Shown here one piece after another: positions 48,402-57,490 of a stretch of 64,000 bases of DNA (the stretch's first letter is position 1; every line of letters begins with the position of its first letter). The notes under the pieces were generated by a model. It had not been told where the DNA came from and did no database searches. It saw only the letters and a program-made list of their open reading frames with translations. Both the position numbers and the translations under genes were made by a program. The stretch comes from Chloroflexota bacterium (GTDB lineage: Bacteria; Chloroflexota; UBA6077; FW602-bin22), in assembly GCA_004297775.1 (NCBI GenBank), contig SCUE01000034.1, forward strand, positions 186,001 to 250,000, read 5' to 3'.

Positions 48402-48429
48402 TTGACGAATAGAACATATGATCTATACT
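48402..48429 (+). promoter_or_regulatory. Sigma-70-type promoter of the vapBC pair
   Basis: TTGACG (48402-48407) and TATACT (48424-48429) with a 16-base spacer holding AACATATGATC, an AT-rich near-palindrome that could be the antitoxin operator. The start codon of the antitoxin gene is 35 bases further on. The divergent znuA promoter lies on the other side. Confidence 0.65.
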
Positions 48430-48463
48430 GTCGTCACCAAACGCGTGCTAGCGAGGTGGCTTG

Positions 48464-48718
48464 ATGGTTGTTCTGACCGTTCGGGGTGTCTCGGAGGAAA
48501 CGTTCGCCGCGCTTCGCGGTGAGGCTGATGCGCAGGCACGCAGCCTCAATCGGCACATCATCGCGATCCTCGACGAGCGCGCGGCGCTCTTGCGACGAGC
48601 CTCTGAACTCGGTCGCACCCGGCGCCGTCTCGACGCGCTCAGGCCGCGCGTTCTCTCCGGACAGTCCACGACGACCGACAGCGCCGCGCTGCTCTGGGCG
48701 GAACGTGGCGGCCGATAG
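48464..48718 (+). CDS. vapB: FitA/VapB-type antitoxin
   Basis: An 84-residue protein from ATG 48464: VVLTVRGVSEETFAALRGEA followed by SLNRHIIAILDERAAL is the ribbon-helix-helix of the FitA group. The Arg-rich tail (TRRRLDALRPRVLSG) contacts the toxin. It overlaps the toxin gene by 14 bases, ensuring coupled translation. The promoter at 48402 is probably autoregulated. Confidence 0.82.
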   Translation: MVVLTVRGVSEETFAALRGEADAQARSLNRHIIAILDERAALLRRASELGRTRRRLDALRPRVLSGQSTTTDSAALLWAERGGR

Positions 48719-49151
48719 CGCGGCGTTCGTCATCGACGCGGCGACGGTCGCAAAATGGGGCTTCGAAGAGGTCGGGACACCGCCCGCGCTGCGGCTCTTC
48801 GACGCGTGGGTGGAGCACCGCATTCACCTGATGGCTCCGGACACGCTCGTGCCGGAACTCGGCAGCGTGTGTCGTCGTAAGGCGCGAGCCGGCGAGGTGA
48901 CGCCGGCCCATGCCCTGGCCGTTCACGAGGCGCTCCAGCGCGTTCTGCCACCGCTTGTACCGACTGAGGATGTCGCCGAGAGCGCGCTGCTCCTGGCGAC
49001 GCGGCACGATCGACCGTTCGCCGAAGCGGTCCATCTGGCGCTGGCGATTCGAGAGAGCGCCACCTACGTCACGGCCGACGAACGCGTCCTGCGTCTCCTG
49101 GCACCGACGTTCGGCTGCGTTCGTCACCTGGCCGACCTGGCGCTCGGTTAG
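48705..49151 (+). CDS. vapC: VapC-type PIN-domain toxin
   Basis: A 148-residue PIN RNase from a GTG at 48705; FVIDAATVAKWGFEE provides the first catalytic Asp, LVPELGSVCRR the second acidic residue, and FAEAVHLALA with TADERVL the last ones. Family members cleave tRNA or rRNA. This is the only fully intact VapBC pair in the window; other modules are broken or orphaned. Confidence 0.85.
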   Translation: MAADSAAFVIDAATVAKWGFEEVGTPPALRLFDAWVEHRIHLMAPDTLVPELGSVCRRKARAGEVTPAHALAVHEALQRVLPPLVPTEDVAESALLLATRHDRPFAEAVHLALAIRESATYVTADERVLRLLAPTFGCVRHLADLALG

Positions 49152-49217
49152 TCGAAAGGTTGACGGGAGATCGCCGGGGGGTCCACGGTTGGGCAACCCC
49201 GTCGAGGAGTTTTGTCC

Positions 49218-49619
49218 ATGTCGTCGCCCATTCCCGAGGCGTTCCGAGATCTGCTCTCGCGTGAGACAAAGGCGTTCGCCGCGCTCGCGCTCGTCACCGG
49301 CAAGGGCGAGCCGCAAGTCACCCCGATGTGGTTCGATTTCGACGGTGAGGTCATCATCTTCAACACTGCCCGCGGTCGGTTGAAGGATCGAGTCATGAAG
49401 AAACTCCCGGCGGTTGCGCTGGCAATTCAGGATCCGGCCAACCCCTACCGATACCTTCAGATCCGCGGCCGGGTGGTCTCCGAAACGGAAGAGGGCGCGT
49501 ACGAGAGCATTTGCTCGCTTCGGGAAAAGTACCGGGGGGATCGGAACTATCCGCGCAATCCGGGCGAAGTGCGGGTGATCTACAAGGTGCGCCCGGAGTC
49601 CGCCACGACCATGGGGTAA
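49218..49619 (+). CDS. PPOX-class F420-dependent/FMN-binding protein
   Basis: A 133-residue split-barrel protein from ATG 49218 (TTG 49212 possible). FAALALVTGKGEPQVTPMWFDF and GRLKDRVMKKLPAVALAI, read in parts, match the TIGR03618/PPOX F420-dependent group common in actinobacteria and chloroflexi. RYLQIRGRVVSETEEGAYE completes the barrel. Such proteins use F420H2 or heme/flavin cofactors to reduce or bind substrates such as biliverdin. Suggests, without proof, that the host makes F420. Confidence 0.85.
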   Translation: MSSPIPEAFRDLLSRETKAFAALALVTGKGEPQVTPMWFDFDGEVIIFNTARGRLKDRVMKKLPAVALAIQDPANPYRYLQIRGRVVSETEEGAYESICSLREKYRGDRNYPRNPGEVRVIYKVRPESATTMG

Positions 49620-49650
49620 GAGCACCCGCCTCTCTTCAGCCTGGCGTTCC

Positions 49651-50676
49651 TCAGTCGAAGGTGAAGCAGACCTTGCCGCTCGAAGCCGCCTCGGCGATCT
49701 GGAACGCCTCCGGCCCACTTTCGAGCGGGAAGTAGTGGCTGACGACCGAGTCGAGCTTCACGGCGTGATCGCGAACGAACTCGCAGATTTCCTTGAACGA
49801 CGTATCCGGATAAATGCTCGTGCCGATGAGGGTCAGTTCCTTGTGGACGAATCGCATCATCGGGATCGTGAAGTTCGGGCTGCCAAGGCCGACGATCGCG
49901 ACGCCGGCGAGCGGCTTGACGAGATCGCCGATCACGGCGTGGGCCGCGTTCGAGCCGGATGTCTCGATCAATTTGTCGGCCCCGTCGGGAAAGCGCGCCC
50001 GCAGTTGATCGCCGACCGGGCCAGCGGTCGGATCGAGCGTCAACTCCGCGCCGAGAGACTCGGCCAGCGTACGACGTGACGCGGACGGGTCGATGCCAAC
50101 GACGCGAGCGCCCATCGCGCGTGCCATCGTTGTCGCGAGGAGGCCGACCGGACCGAGGCCGGAGACGGCCAGCAGATCGCGGCCGGAGGTGCCGAGTTTC
50201 GCCAGCGGCCAGTAGGCGGTGCCGGCCTGGCAGGCGAGGATTGCGCCATCGACGTAGCTGAGGTAATCCGGAAGTCGCATCAGAGAGGCCGTCTCGACCG
50301 CCATGTACTCGGCGTCCGAGCCGGCGGCATCGGGCGCGTGGCCGTACGAAGAGCGTCGATTCACGCAGACGTTTCGATGGCCGGTACGACAGTACACACA
50401 CTCACCGCACGTGCGGCGGAAGTAGACGACGACCCGATCGCCGACCTTCCAGCCGGTGACACCCGAGCCGAGGTCGGCGATCTCGCCACACGGCTCGTGG
50501 CCTGGCGTCAGGTCGTTTTCGAGAATGACCGGCGTCGGATGCCGGTACGGATGCAGGTCGCTTCCGCAAATCCCGGCCGCCCGCATCTTGACGACAACCT
50601 CGCCTGGACGAGGCGTGGGATCTGGTCGATCCCGGACGATGATCTGCTTTTCGCCAACGATTCGAAGCGCGCGCAT
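49651..50676 (-). CDS. Zinc-dependent alcohol/sugar dehydrogenase (MDR)
   Basis: A 341-residue MDR enzyme from ATG 50676: AGICGSDLHPYRH (catalytic Zn Cys), GHEPCGEI, structural zinc CGECVYCRTGHRNVC, NAD-binding VSGLGPVGLLATTMA. The mix of L-threonine/sorbitol dehydrogenase features suggests a polyol or sugar alcohol substrate. It is the first of several oxidoreductases in a likely carbohydrate-oxidation region and is divergent to the next MDR gene. Confidence 0.9.
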   Translation of the reverse strand: MRALRIVGEKQIIVRDRPDPTPRPGEVVVKMRAAGICGSDLHPYRHPTPVILENDLTPGHEPCGEIADLGSGVTGWKVGDRVVVYFRRTCGECVYCRTGHRNVCVNRRSSYGHAPDAAGSDAEYMAVETASLMRLPDYLSYVDGAILACQAGTAYWPLAKLGTSGRDLLAVSGLGPVGLLATTMARAMGARVVGIDPSASRRTLAESLGAELTLDPTAGPVGDQLRARFPDGADKLIETSGSNAAHAVIGDLVKPLAGVAIVGLGSPNFTIPMMRFVHKELTLIGTSIYPDTSFKEICEFVRDHAVKLDSVVSHYFPLESGPEAFQIAEAASSGKVCFTFD

Positions 50677-50861
50677 TGAGACGGTACCTCCGCCCAGTTT
50701 GGGCGCGCCGATCCTACCAGTTCGGCCGGTGGCCGACGGACAGCGTCGCGCATGGAATGAAGGGCAGTCAAACGGGTGGTTTGCCGATGTCGCGGGGTGT
50801 TTTCGGCGCAGGATGCCTGGTTCGGCTGTACTATGGCGTTCAACCAATCAGGAGGGAATCC

Positions 50862-51971
50862 GTGGCAGACAGGACGCGCGCGGCCGCGGCTCCGGCCGGT
50901 CGAGCTGGAACGAAGGTGCGCACCGGCCGATCGATTGTGATGGTCGGCAAGGAGTTCGAGGTGCGCGAGTATCCGGTGCCGGACCCGGCGCCGGGGACAC
51001 TCCTTCTGCGGCAAGAGCTCGCGGGCATCTGCGGCACCGACCTGCACAACTGGGAATACCAGCGTATGACCGGCACGATCGTTCTCGGCCACGAGAACGT
51101 TGGCATCGTCGATCGGCTTGGCGACGGTGTCGAGAAGGATTACCTGGGGCAACCAGTCAAGCCCGGTGATCGCGTCGTATTCGCGCCAGGAACGCCGACC
51201 GGCGCGTACGGTTTCTTCCAGTCCGAAGAGGAGCCGCACTTCCGCGGCGGATTCGGCGACTACATCTATCTCGCGCAGCCGAACACGTGCTTCATCAAGA
51301 CGCCGCTGACCGCCCGCGCGGCCGTTCTGGCCGAGCCGTTTCAGGTCGGGGTCCACGGCGTGACGCGCGCGCGGATGCAGTTTGGCGACACCATCGTCGT
51401 GCAGGGCTCCGGCGCGATCGGCCTCATGACGATGATCGCGGCCAAGGCGAGTGGCGCCGGACGCATCATCGTCGTCGGCGGTCCGGCCGGCCGCCTCGAA
51501 AAGGCGAAGATGCTTGGCGCCGACGTCGTTCTCGACATCGGCGAGGTGCGTGACGGCGGCGAGCGCACCAAGATCGTTCGCGAACACACCGCCAACGGCA
51601 AGGGCGCCGACGTCGTCTTCGAATGCGCCGGTTTCCTCCCGGCCTTCAACGAAGGACTCGGGTATCTGCGCAACTCCGGCACGTTCATCGAAATGGGACA
51701 CTTCGTCGACGTCGGATCATTGCAGTTGAACCCGAATCAGGAGTTGATGCGGCGAAACCTGCGGCTGGAGGCAGTCTGGGGCGGAGGCAGCAATGAGCTG
51801 TTCGTTCGCGCCCACGCCGTGATGGCGCGCGGCGAAATCCCGTTCGCCGACCTCGTCGATCCGATTCTGCCGCTCGAGCGCGTCGCCGACGGTTTCAACG
51901 CGCTGCACAGCGGGTACAAGCTCGACGGCAAGGATGTCCTGAAGATCGCGGTCGAGAGCGGCATGGCGTAG
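50862..51971 (+). CDS. MDR-family dehydrogenase without structural zinc motif
   Basis: A 369-residue protein from GTG 50862, five bases after a perfect AGGAGG. Catalytic Zn site: GICGTDLHNWE and GHENVGIV; NAD site: VQGSGAIGLMTMIAA. The usual CxxCxxC...C structural-zinc loop is replaced by a long TPTGAYGFFQSEEEPHFRGG loop. Substrate unknown; the neighbours (epimerases, TIM barrel) suggest sugar or cyclitol oxidation. Confidence 0.85.
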   Translation: MADRTRAAAAPAGRAGTKVRTGRSIVMVGKEFEVREYPVPDPAPGTLLLRQELAGICGTDLHNWEYQRMTGTIVLGHENVGIVDRLGDGVEKDYLGQPVKPGDRVVFAPGTPTGAYGFFQSEEEPHFRGGFGDYIYLAQPNTCFIKTPLTARAAVLAEPFQVGVHGVTRARMQFGDTIVVQGSGAIGLMTMIAAKASGAGRIIVVGGPAGRLEKAKMLGADVVLDIGEVRDGGERTKIVREHTANGKGADVVFECAGFLPAFNEGLGYLRNSGTFIEMGHFVDVGSLQLNPNQELMRRNLRLEAVWGGGSNELFVRAHAVMARGEIPFADLVDPILPLERVADGFNALHSGYKLDGKDVLKIAVESGMA

Positions 51972-52180
51972 GTCGGACCTGTAAGCGGACGGTCGAAAAC
52001 CCGTCCGCCTGGCTCGATCAAACAGGCACTAGAGCTTCAGACCCTCCATCAGTCCCCGAACAAACCAACGCTGAAGTGCCAGGACGGCCAATCTCGAACC
52101 CGCAATCGGTTGATCTGCCTGCCGCGAGGTGGTCGTGAGTCGTGTACCGTGCGCACGAAGCATTCCGTACGAGGGTTCGC

Positions 52181-53107
52181 ATGCAGATCACGATCACCGG
52201 CGGCACGGGCAGTCTTTCCGAGTACATTCAGAACTCGCTGGCCGGAACGCACGAGCTTGTGCTGTTCGATCGAGTCCAGCCGGCGCAGAACCGCTTCCAG
52301 TATGAACTCAAAGGTCGGCTCGTCACCGGCGATCTGACGAGTTTCGAGGATTGCGAGCGCGCTGTTGCCGGCTCGCAAGCGATCATTCACCTCGGCGCGA
52401 TCCCGTGGCCGGTCGAACATCCGGTCTGGCGCGAGCGCATTCCCGGCGCGAAGAACATGCCGTGGGACGAGACGTTTCGCGTCAACACGATGGGGACGTA
52501 CTACCTACTCGAGGCCGCCAAACGCGCCGGGGTGAAGGTCGTCGTCGCCGCGACATCGAACTGCGTCCTCGGTCACGGTTTCCGGATTTCGGATCGGCCG
52601 TTCCCCGTCTCGTACCTGCCGATCGACGAAGAGCATCCGCTTGACTTCGAGGACTCGTACTCGCTCTCGAAGCACGTCAAGGAAGACATCATGGCGGCGT
52701 ACAGCCGCTCATACGGGCTGCGCTGCTACGGCATTCGCCCGGCCACGATCATGCGCCCCGAGATGCAGCGGCAGCGCGCGGAGAAATTTGCGCCGGCCAC
52801 CGAGTGGAGCGAGTGGTTCTTCGGCTACAACGATATCCGCGACATCGCCCGGGCGTTCACACTGTGCCTCGACGCAGGCGCTGCCGAGCAACTTCCGATG
52901 TACGACAATTACTTCATCAACGCGGCTGACACGCTCGAAGTCGAGAACACGCGCGACCTCGTTGCGCGCCTGCGGCCGGAGTTGCTGCCAAAGCTGCGCG
53001 ACATCACCGGACGCCAGGCATTCATCAGCACGGCCAAGGCGGAGAAGGCGTTCGGCTGGAAGTCCCAGTACTCCTGGACGCAATATCTTCCGGTCGGAGT
53101 GAAGTGA
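52181..53107 (+). CDS. NAD-dependent epimerase/dehydratase-family protein, copy 1
   Basis: A 308-residue extended SDR from ATG 52181: TITGGTGSLSEYI (Gly-rich NAD loop), IIHLGAI, TSNCVLGHGF (catalytic Ser) and DSYSLSKHVKE (Tyr-x3-Lys). It resembles uronate dehydrogenases and UDP-sugar epimerases, but has its own FDRVQPAQNRFQYE region. The paralogue at 56006 shares well over half of its residues by eye, including MQxTITGGTG and QNRFQYE. Likely oxidises or epimerises a free sugar. Confidence 0.85.
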   Translation: MQITITGGTGSLSEYIQNSLAGTHELVLFDRVQPAQNRFQYELKGRLVTGDLTSFEDCERAVAGSQAIIHLGAIPWPVEHPVWRERIPGAKNMPWDETFRVNTMGTYYLLEAAKRAGVKVVVAATSNCVLGHGFRISDRPFPVSYLPIDEEHPLDFEDSYSLSKHVKEDIMAAYSRSYGLRCYGIRPATIMRPEMQRQRAEKFAPATEWSEWFFGYNDIRDIARAFTLCLDAGAAEQLPMYDNYFINAADTLEVENTRDLVARLRPELLPKLRDITGRQAFISTAKAEKAFGWKSQYSWTQYLPVGVK

Positions 53108-53183
53108 TAGCGGGCTAATTCGATCGAGCGCCGCTGATCGGCGCCCTCGATATGCGTTCGAGATTCGCTGAAGGAGGACATTG

Positions 53184-54056
53184 GTGAACGTCAAGATCGG
53201 ACACACGCTCCTGACCTGGGACGTGTTTCGCCATCCGGAAAACATCGAGCAAGGAATCCGCGACATCGCCGCGCTCGGCTACGCCGGAACTGAAACCGGC
53301 GGCGGCCTGTACGACTGGTGGGAGACGAACCGACCCGGCCAGATCAAGCGCATTCTCGGCGAGGCCGGAATACCGATGGTCACGCTCTTCCATTCCGGCG
53401 AGTGGACGAACAAAGCCGTCGCGTCGGACATGCTTGAGCGAGCGCGCCGATGGTCGGGCGCGATTGCCGACCTTGGCGGCGAAATGCTGATGTTGGTGCC
53501 CGGTCGGCGCGGTGATGTCTCGAACGATGACGCGAAGGTCGCGGCCGAGCCTTTCGGCGTCGACGATTTCCGCCAGATGGCCGACACGATGAACCTGGCC
53601 GGCGAGATCGCCCATCAGGCCGGAATCGACGCGACGATGCATCCTCACTGGGGAACCGCCGCGGAGTCGCGTCTGGAGATCGAGTTTCTGCTCGAGTTGC
53701 TCGATCACAGGCTGGTCGGCTTCGCGCCGGATACGGGACAAATCGCCAAGGGCGGCGCCGACCCAATTCCGGTGATGGAGCGCTGGGCGAACACCATTCG
53801 CTACGTTCACATGAAGGATGTTTCGCCCGACTGGGAGGTCGCGCGTCGCCGAGGCGTCTCGCTGCGCGGTCCGGAAGGCTACGCCGAAATGGGACAGGGC
53901 GTGATCGACTTTCGCCGTATGCTGCCGATTCTGGAGAAAGCTGGTTTCTCGGGCTGGCTGATGGCCGAGCTCGACGAATCCAAGCATCCCGGCGGCGAGG
54001 CCGCGGGGCTCTCGAAGCAATACATCGAGGACACACTCGGGTATCGGCTGGGCTAG
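53184..54056 (+). CDS. Xylose-isomerase-like TIM barrel (sugar phosphate isomerase/epimerase family)
   Basis: A 290-residue AP-endonuclease-2-type barrel from GTG 53184 with AAGGAGG six bases upstream. Metal-site features: TMHPHWGTA (His), FAPDTGQI (Asp), YVHMKDVSPDW (His/Asp) and LMAELDES (Glu). Similar proteins include inosose dehydratase IolE and hydroxypyruvate isomerase. The gene follows an epimerase by 76 bases and precedes a transporter by 13, supporting one catabolic operon. Confidence 0.85.
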   Translation: MNVKIGHTLLTWDVFRHPENIEQGIRDIAALGYAGTETGGGLYDWWETNRPGQIKRILGEAGIPMVTLFHSGEWTNKAVASDMLERARRWSGAIADLGGEMLMLVPGRRGDVSNDDAKVAAEPFGVDDFRQMADTMNLAGEIAHQAGIDATMHPHWGTAAESRLEIEFLLELLDHRLVGFAPDTGQIAKGGADPIPVMERWANTIRYVHMKDVSPDWEVARRRGVSLRGPEGYAEMGQGVIDFRRMLPILEKAGFSGWLMAELDESKHPGGEAAGLSKQYIEDTLGYRLG

Positions 54057-54069
54057 CCCGAAACGGCAC

Positions 54070-55245
54070 ATGCGCGCGTACTGGGTCCTCGCAACCGTCA
54101 TATTCCTGAACTTCACCGCGGGCGGCGCGATGATGCCGTTCTTCTCGCTCTACGCGACGTCGCTTGGCGCCTCGCTCAGCCAGATCGCGCTCATCGTCGG
54201 CGTTCAGGCGGCCGTCTCGGTCGTTTCCGGGCTCATCTGGGGTCGCGTCGCCGACAAGGTCGGACGACGCAAACCGTTCATCGTCTTCGCGCTCGCGACG
54301 ATGGCGATCGCGAGCTTCACGATCGTACAGGTGCCGTCCTGGCCGCTCTTGATCCCGATCCACGCGGCACTCGGAATTGCCTCCGGCGCGCAACAGGTGT
54401 CGAGCCTGGCCCTGATGGGAGACATCGTCCACGGCCACCCTCGGCGCGGCCGACTGGTCAGCGGCTATCGAATGTCCGGCTCGCTGGCGTTCAGCGTCTC
54501 GATCGTGATGTCCGGTTGGCTCTCCGAGCAAATCGGTCTTCAGGGCAGCTTCCTCTACGCGTCGGGCGTGTATGCGCTCTCGTTCCTGATCAGCCTTTTC
54601 ATCAGCGAGCCGCCACCGATCACTCAGACTGGAACGCGGGTTGGTTTCGCTGGACTGGCTCGTGGACCGATGCGGCCGCTGCTCATCCTGGGCCTGTCGT
54701 TCGGCATACCGTTCTCGGCCGTGTTTTCGGTCTGGCCGATCTGGATCGCGGATGTCCTCGGTCACGGCCGCGCGACGTTCTCGCAGTTGTGGGGTATCGC
54801 CGCGTTCGTCGAGGTACCGTGCATGCTGATCGCCGGCATGCTGGTGGATCGGACCGGTCGGCGGCCGATCTTCATGGCTGGCCTGATCGGCTTTGCGTTC
54901 GTGTACCTCATCTACGTTCTGGCGCCGCCCCTGGAGGGTCTTGTCGTTGCGCAAGTGTTGCGCGGCGTCGCGTTCGCGGCCTACACCGCGACGGCCTTGA
55001 CGATGGCGATCGAGCTGGCGCCGCCAGAGGAGCGAGGTAGCGCCTCCGGCCTATTCACGTCGGCCCAGGGCCTGGCGCAGATCAGCGGAAGCTGGATTGG
55101 CGGACCACTCGCGGCAGCCTTCGGCTTCCAGGGTCTCTTCGGCCTAGCATCGGTGATGGTGCTCGGCGGCGCCGCGTACAGCTTCTTCGCGTTTGGCCGA
55201 GTCCGGCCGGTGAATGCCAGCGCGCCCGGCAGCGGCGGGACGTAG
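54070..55245 (+). CDS. MFS transporter
   Basis: A 391-residue membrane protein with about 12 hydrophobic helices. GRVADKVGRRKPFI between helices 2 and 3 and DRTGRRPIFM between helices 8 and 9 are the two MFS motif A copies. It is 13 bases downstream of the TIM-barrel gene and probably imports or exports the substrate of this locus. Motifs do not reveal the substrate; drug efflux is an alternative. Confidence 0.9.
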   Translation: MRAYWVLATVIFLNFTAGGAMMPFFSLYATSLGASLSQIALIVGVQAAVSVVSGLIWGRVADKVGRRKPFIVFALATMAIASFTIVQVPSWPLLIPIHAALGIASGAQQVSSLALMGDIVHGHPRRGRLVSGYRMSGSLAFSVSIVMSGWLSEQIGLQGSFLYASGVYALSFLISLFISEPPPITQTGTRVGFAGLARGPMRPLLILGLSFGIPFSAVFSVWPIWIADVLGHGRATFSQLWGIAAFVEVPCMLIAGMLVDRTGRRPIFMAGLIGFAFVYLIYVLAPPLEGLVVAQVLRGVAFAAYTATALTMAIELAPPEERGSASGLFTSAQGLAQISGSWIGGPLAAAFGFQGLFGLASVMVLGGAAYSFFAFGRVRPVNASAPGSGGT

Positions 55246-55372
55246 GAAGCCGAGGAAGAGTCGGGTTCTCGGGGATGAGCGAGGCGTGGCGGGCGGCATC
55301 ACAGTGACGATTTCGCGGCGACCTCGCTCCAGATTCTTGCGAGAATGGCTCCGTCGACGTCACCTCTCCTCT

Positions 55373-55790
55373 GGGAGAGGGACAGGGTGAGGGCGTCAAT
55401 TGGACCCAAGCTATCGCAAACACCGGCGCGGCGTCGGGCGACCCCAGTTCGTCCGTCGGCTGCGAGGCCAGGCGACGAACGCGGAGCGCGCTCTTTGGCG
55501 GCTGGTTCGCGATCGTCAGGTCGCGGGCGCCTAGTTCCGACGCCAGCACGAGTTCGGGCCGTACATTCTCGATTTCTATTGTTCCGACCGGAGGCTGGTG
55601 GTCGAGGCCGACGGTGGTCACCACTTCGATCTCGATCGACAGGTCGCCGACGCTGAACGCACACGGTATCTGGAGGGACGCGGACTCCGCGTCCTGCGAT
55701 TCACGAAACACCGAGATCTTGGGGGAGCCGAACTCGGTGCTTCAGGTGATCGTTGAGTCGCTTGGGACGCCCTCACCCTGACCCTCTCCC
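55373..55790. repeat. Inverted repeats flanking the DUF559 remnant
   Basis: 55373-55397 and 55766-55790 are inverted copies matching at 24 of 25 positions; the shared core is GGGTGAGGGCGTC with GGGAGAGGG. Each repeat also forms a local hairpin with its outer flank (55362-55380; 55781 to about 55818). Together they bracket the DUF559 coding sequence exactly, starting three bases before its TTG start and covering its end. Confidence 0.8.
55400..55781 (+). pseudogene. DUF559 (Vsr-like) endonuclease gene with nonsense and frameshift
   Basis: From TTG 55400 the frame reads ATNAERALWRLVRDRQVAGA and meets TAG at 55532, where homologues have Lys or Arg before FRRQHEFGPYILDFYC. The same frame then gives LVVEADGGHHFDLD (catalytic Asp/Glu region of the Vsr fold) and LEGRGLRVLRFT. 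After that one extra A near 55705 shifts the frame; the proper end EPNSVLQVIVESLGTPSP continues to 55781 in another frame. Two lesions show a dead gene of about 125 codons. Confidence 0.8.
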
Positions 55791-56005
55791 GTTGGTTTCC
55801 CAGGGAGAGGGGACGCCTCGCAGAGCGCCGGCGTAGCTCCGACGCAAAAGCCGGCCCCGAATCTGTAGGCCGTGCTCCCCTTCGTGAAGCCACAGAGTGA
55901 GTCGATCACCTCTGAATTGCCGCGACGGTCGGCCGAGTAGTGTAGAAAGGCGTCCACGCGCGAGATGCCGCGTTGGCGCACGCCGCGCGATGGAGGAGGA
56001 TGCGC

Positions 56006-56926
56006 ATGCAGGTCACGATCACCGGCGGCACCGGAAATGTCGCCGAATTCGTCATTGGGCAGTTGCAGGACAAGTACGACCTCGTTCTGTTCGATCGCGT
56101 GCCGGCCGGCCAGAATCGCTTTCAGTATGAGATCAAGCACCCGGTCGTCGTCGGCGAGCTGATGAACGTCGAGGACTGCGAACGGGCGCTCGAGGGATCG
56201 GACGCGGTCATCCACCTGGGCGCGATCCCGTACCCGACCGAACGCACCATTCCACGTCAGTCAAAGCTACCTCGGCAGTTGCCCTGGGACGAGACGATGA
56301 AGATCAACACCATGGGAACCTTCTACTTGTGGGAGGCGGCCCGGAGACAGGGTGTGAAGGTCATCGTCACGTCGGTCTCCAACTGCGTGCTCGGGCACTT
56401 CGATGTGTGGCGGCCAAGCGGCACCTCGTTCCCGATCGACAAACTCCCGCTCAACGAGGACACGCCGAAGCACGTCGAGGACACCTACGGTCTCTCGAAG
56501 CAGTTCCAGGAAGAGATCGGCCATATGTACGCGCGTGCCTACGGCGTCAAGTCGTACGGCATTCGGCCATCTGGCGTGGCGCGCGTCGAGCGACAGATCG
56601 AGTACGCCAAGAACTACAAGAACCCGGAATCGTGGATGTCCGGTCTGAACGGGTACGCCGACATTCGCGATCTGGCGCGGGCGTTCCGCATGTGCATGGA
56701 AGCCGGCCTGGCGGGGAAGCTCCCGCCGTTCGACGACTACTACATTAACAATGCCGACACGTGGTCGCTCGAGGACTCACGCGACATGGTCAAGCGCCTG
56801 CGGCCGGATCTCGCACAGATGGCCGAGCACCTCGTCGGCCGCCAGTCGCTGATCAGCGCGGCGAAGGCCGAGAAGGCGTTCGGCTGGAAGGCCGAGCACA
56901 GTTGGACGGAGCATCTGCCGAAGTAA
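56006..56926 (+). CDS. NAD-dependent epimerase/dehydratase-family protein, copy 2
   Basis: A 306-residue extended SDR, paralogue of the protein at 52181. TITGGTGNVAEFV, IHLGAIPYP, SVSNCVLGHFD (Ser) and DTYGLSKQFQEE (Tyr-x3-Lys) are present. GGAGGA lies about six bases before ATG 56006, favouring it over ATG 56000. Differences around residues 130-150 (DVWRPSGTSFPID instead of GFRISDRPFP) suggest a distinct substrate. It lies in the same orientation, separated from copy 1 by the TIM barrel, the transporter and the DUF559 remnant. Confidence 0.85.
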   Translation: MQVTITGGTGNVAEFVIGQLQDKYDLVLFDRVPAGQNRFQYEIKHPVVVGELMNVEDCERALEGSDAVIHLGAIPYPTERTIPRQSKLPRQLPWDETMKINTMGTFYLWEAARRQGVKVIVTSVSNCVLGHFDVWRPSGTSFPIDKLPLNEDTPKHVEDTYGLSKQFQEEIGHMYARAYGVKSYGIRPSGVARVERQIEYAKNYKNPESWMSGLNGYADIRDLARAFRMCMEAGLAGKLPPFDDYYINNADTWSLEDSRDMVKRLRPDLAQMAEHLVGRQSLISAAKAEKAFGWKAEHSWTEHLPK

Positions 56927-57078
56927 ACGACGTCCGATCGGGCCGCTCGGCGTCGAGTGGCTCGGTCGACGCCGGATGCGCGGGATTCGGTGGCCGTGCG
57001 TGGAGTGACGTTGCGCGAAAGCCAATGACGGGCGGTGCGCGACTGATGAGAGTCGGTCTCGCGGAAAGAAGGACAGAC

Positions 57079-57366
57079 GTGGCGGTTCGACTGATTGTCA
57101 GCATCAAGGCGAAGGCCGGTCGGGGCAGCGAGCTGGCGGCGATGACGCTCGCGCGGACGCGGGAGGTTCAGAAGGAACCGGGCTGCATCCAGTACGAGAT
57201 CTTCGAGAGCGCCCAGAATCCGGACAGCCTCGTGCTACTTGAGACGTGGACCGACCAGGCCGCGCTCGATGTACACATCGCGCTCATGCGATCGCAGCCG
57301 CCGAACGCGGCCGCGGCCGAACTGCGGGACGGCGGAGCGACGGTCGAGAGGTACACGACCGAGTAG
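57079..57366 (+). CDS. Antibiotic biosynthesis monooxygenase (ABM) domain protein
   Basis: A 95-residue α/β-barrel half: VRLIVSIKAKAGRGSEL, REVQKEPGCIQYEIFES and LLETWTDQAALDVHI match the ABM family (YgiN-like quinol monooxygenases and heme-degrading relatives). GTG 57079 follows GAAGGA by five bases; an upstream ATG at 57047 is possible. Dimers of this fold bind quinols, aromatics or heme. May serve the oxidative locus; substrate unknown. Confidence 0.85.
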   Translation: MAVRLIVSIKAKAGRGSELAAMTLARTREVQKEPGCIQYEIFESAQNPDSLVLLETWTDQAALDVHIALMRSQPPNAAAAELRDGGATVERYTTE

Positions 57367-57490
57367 CGCGTCGGCACGCCAACCAGACTGCGGGCCGACC
57401 TCGGGCGGGAATCCCCGGATCCACTGACGGCCGAGCGACCCATCGCCCGAGTCGTTCGCCACGACTCGGACGCGAGGGCGCCGAAGGCGA

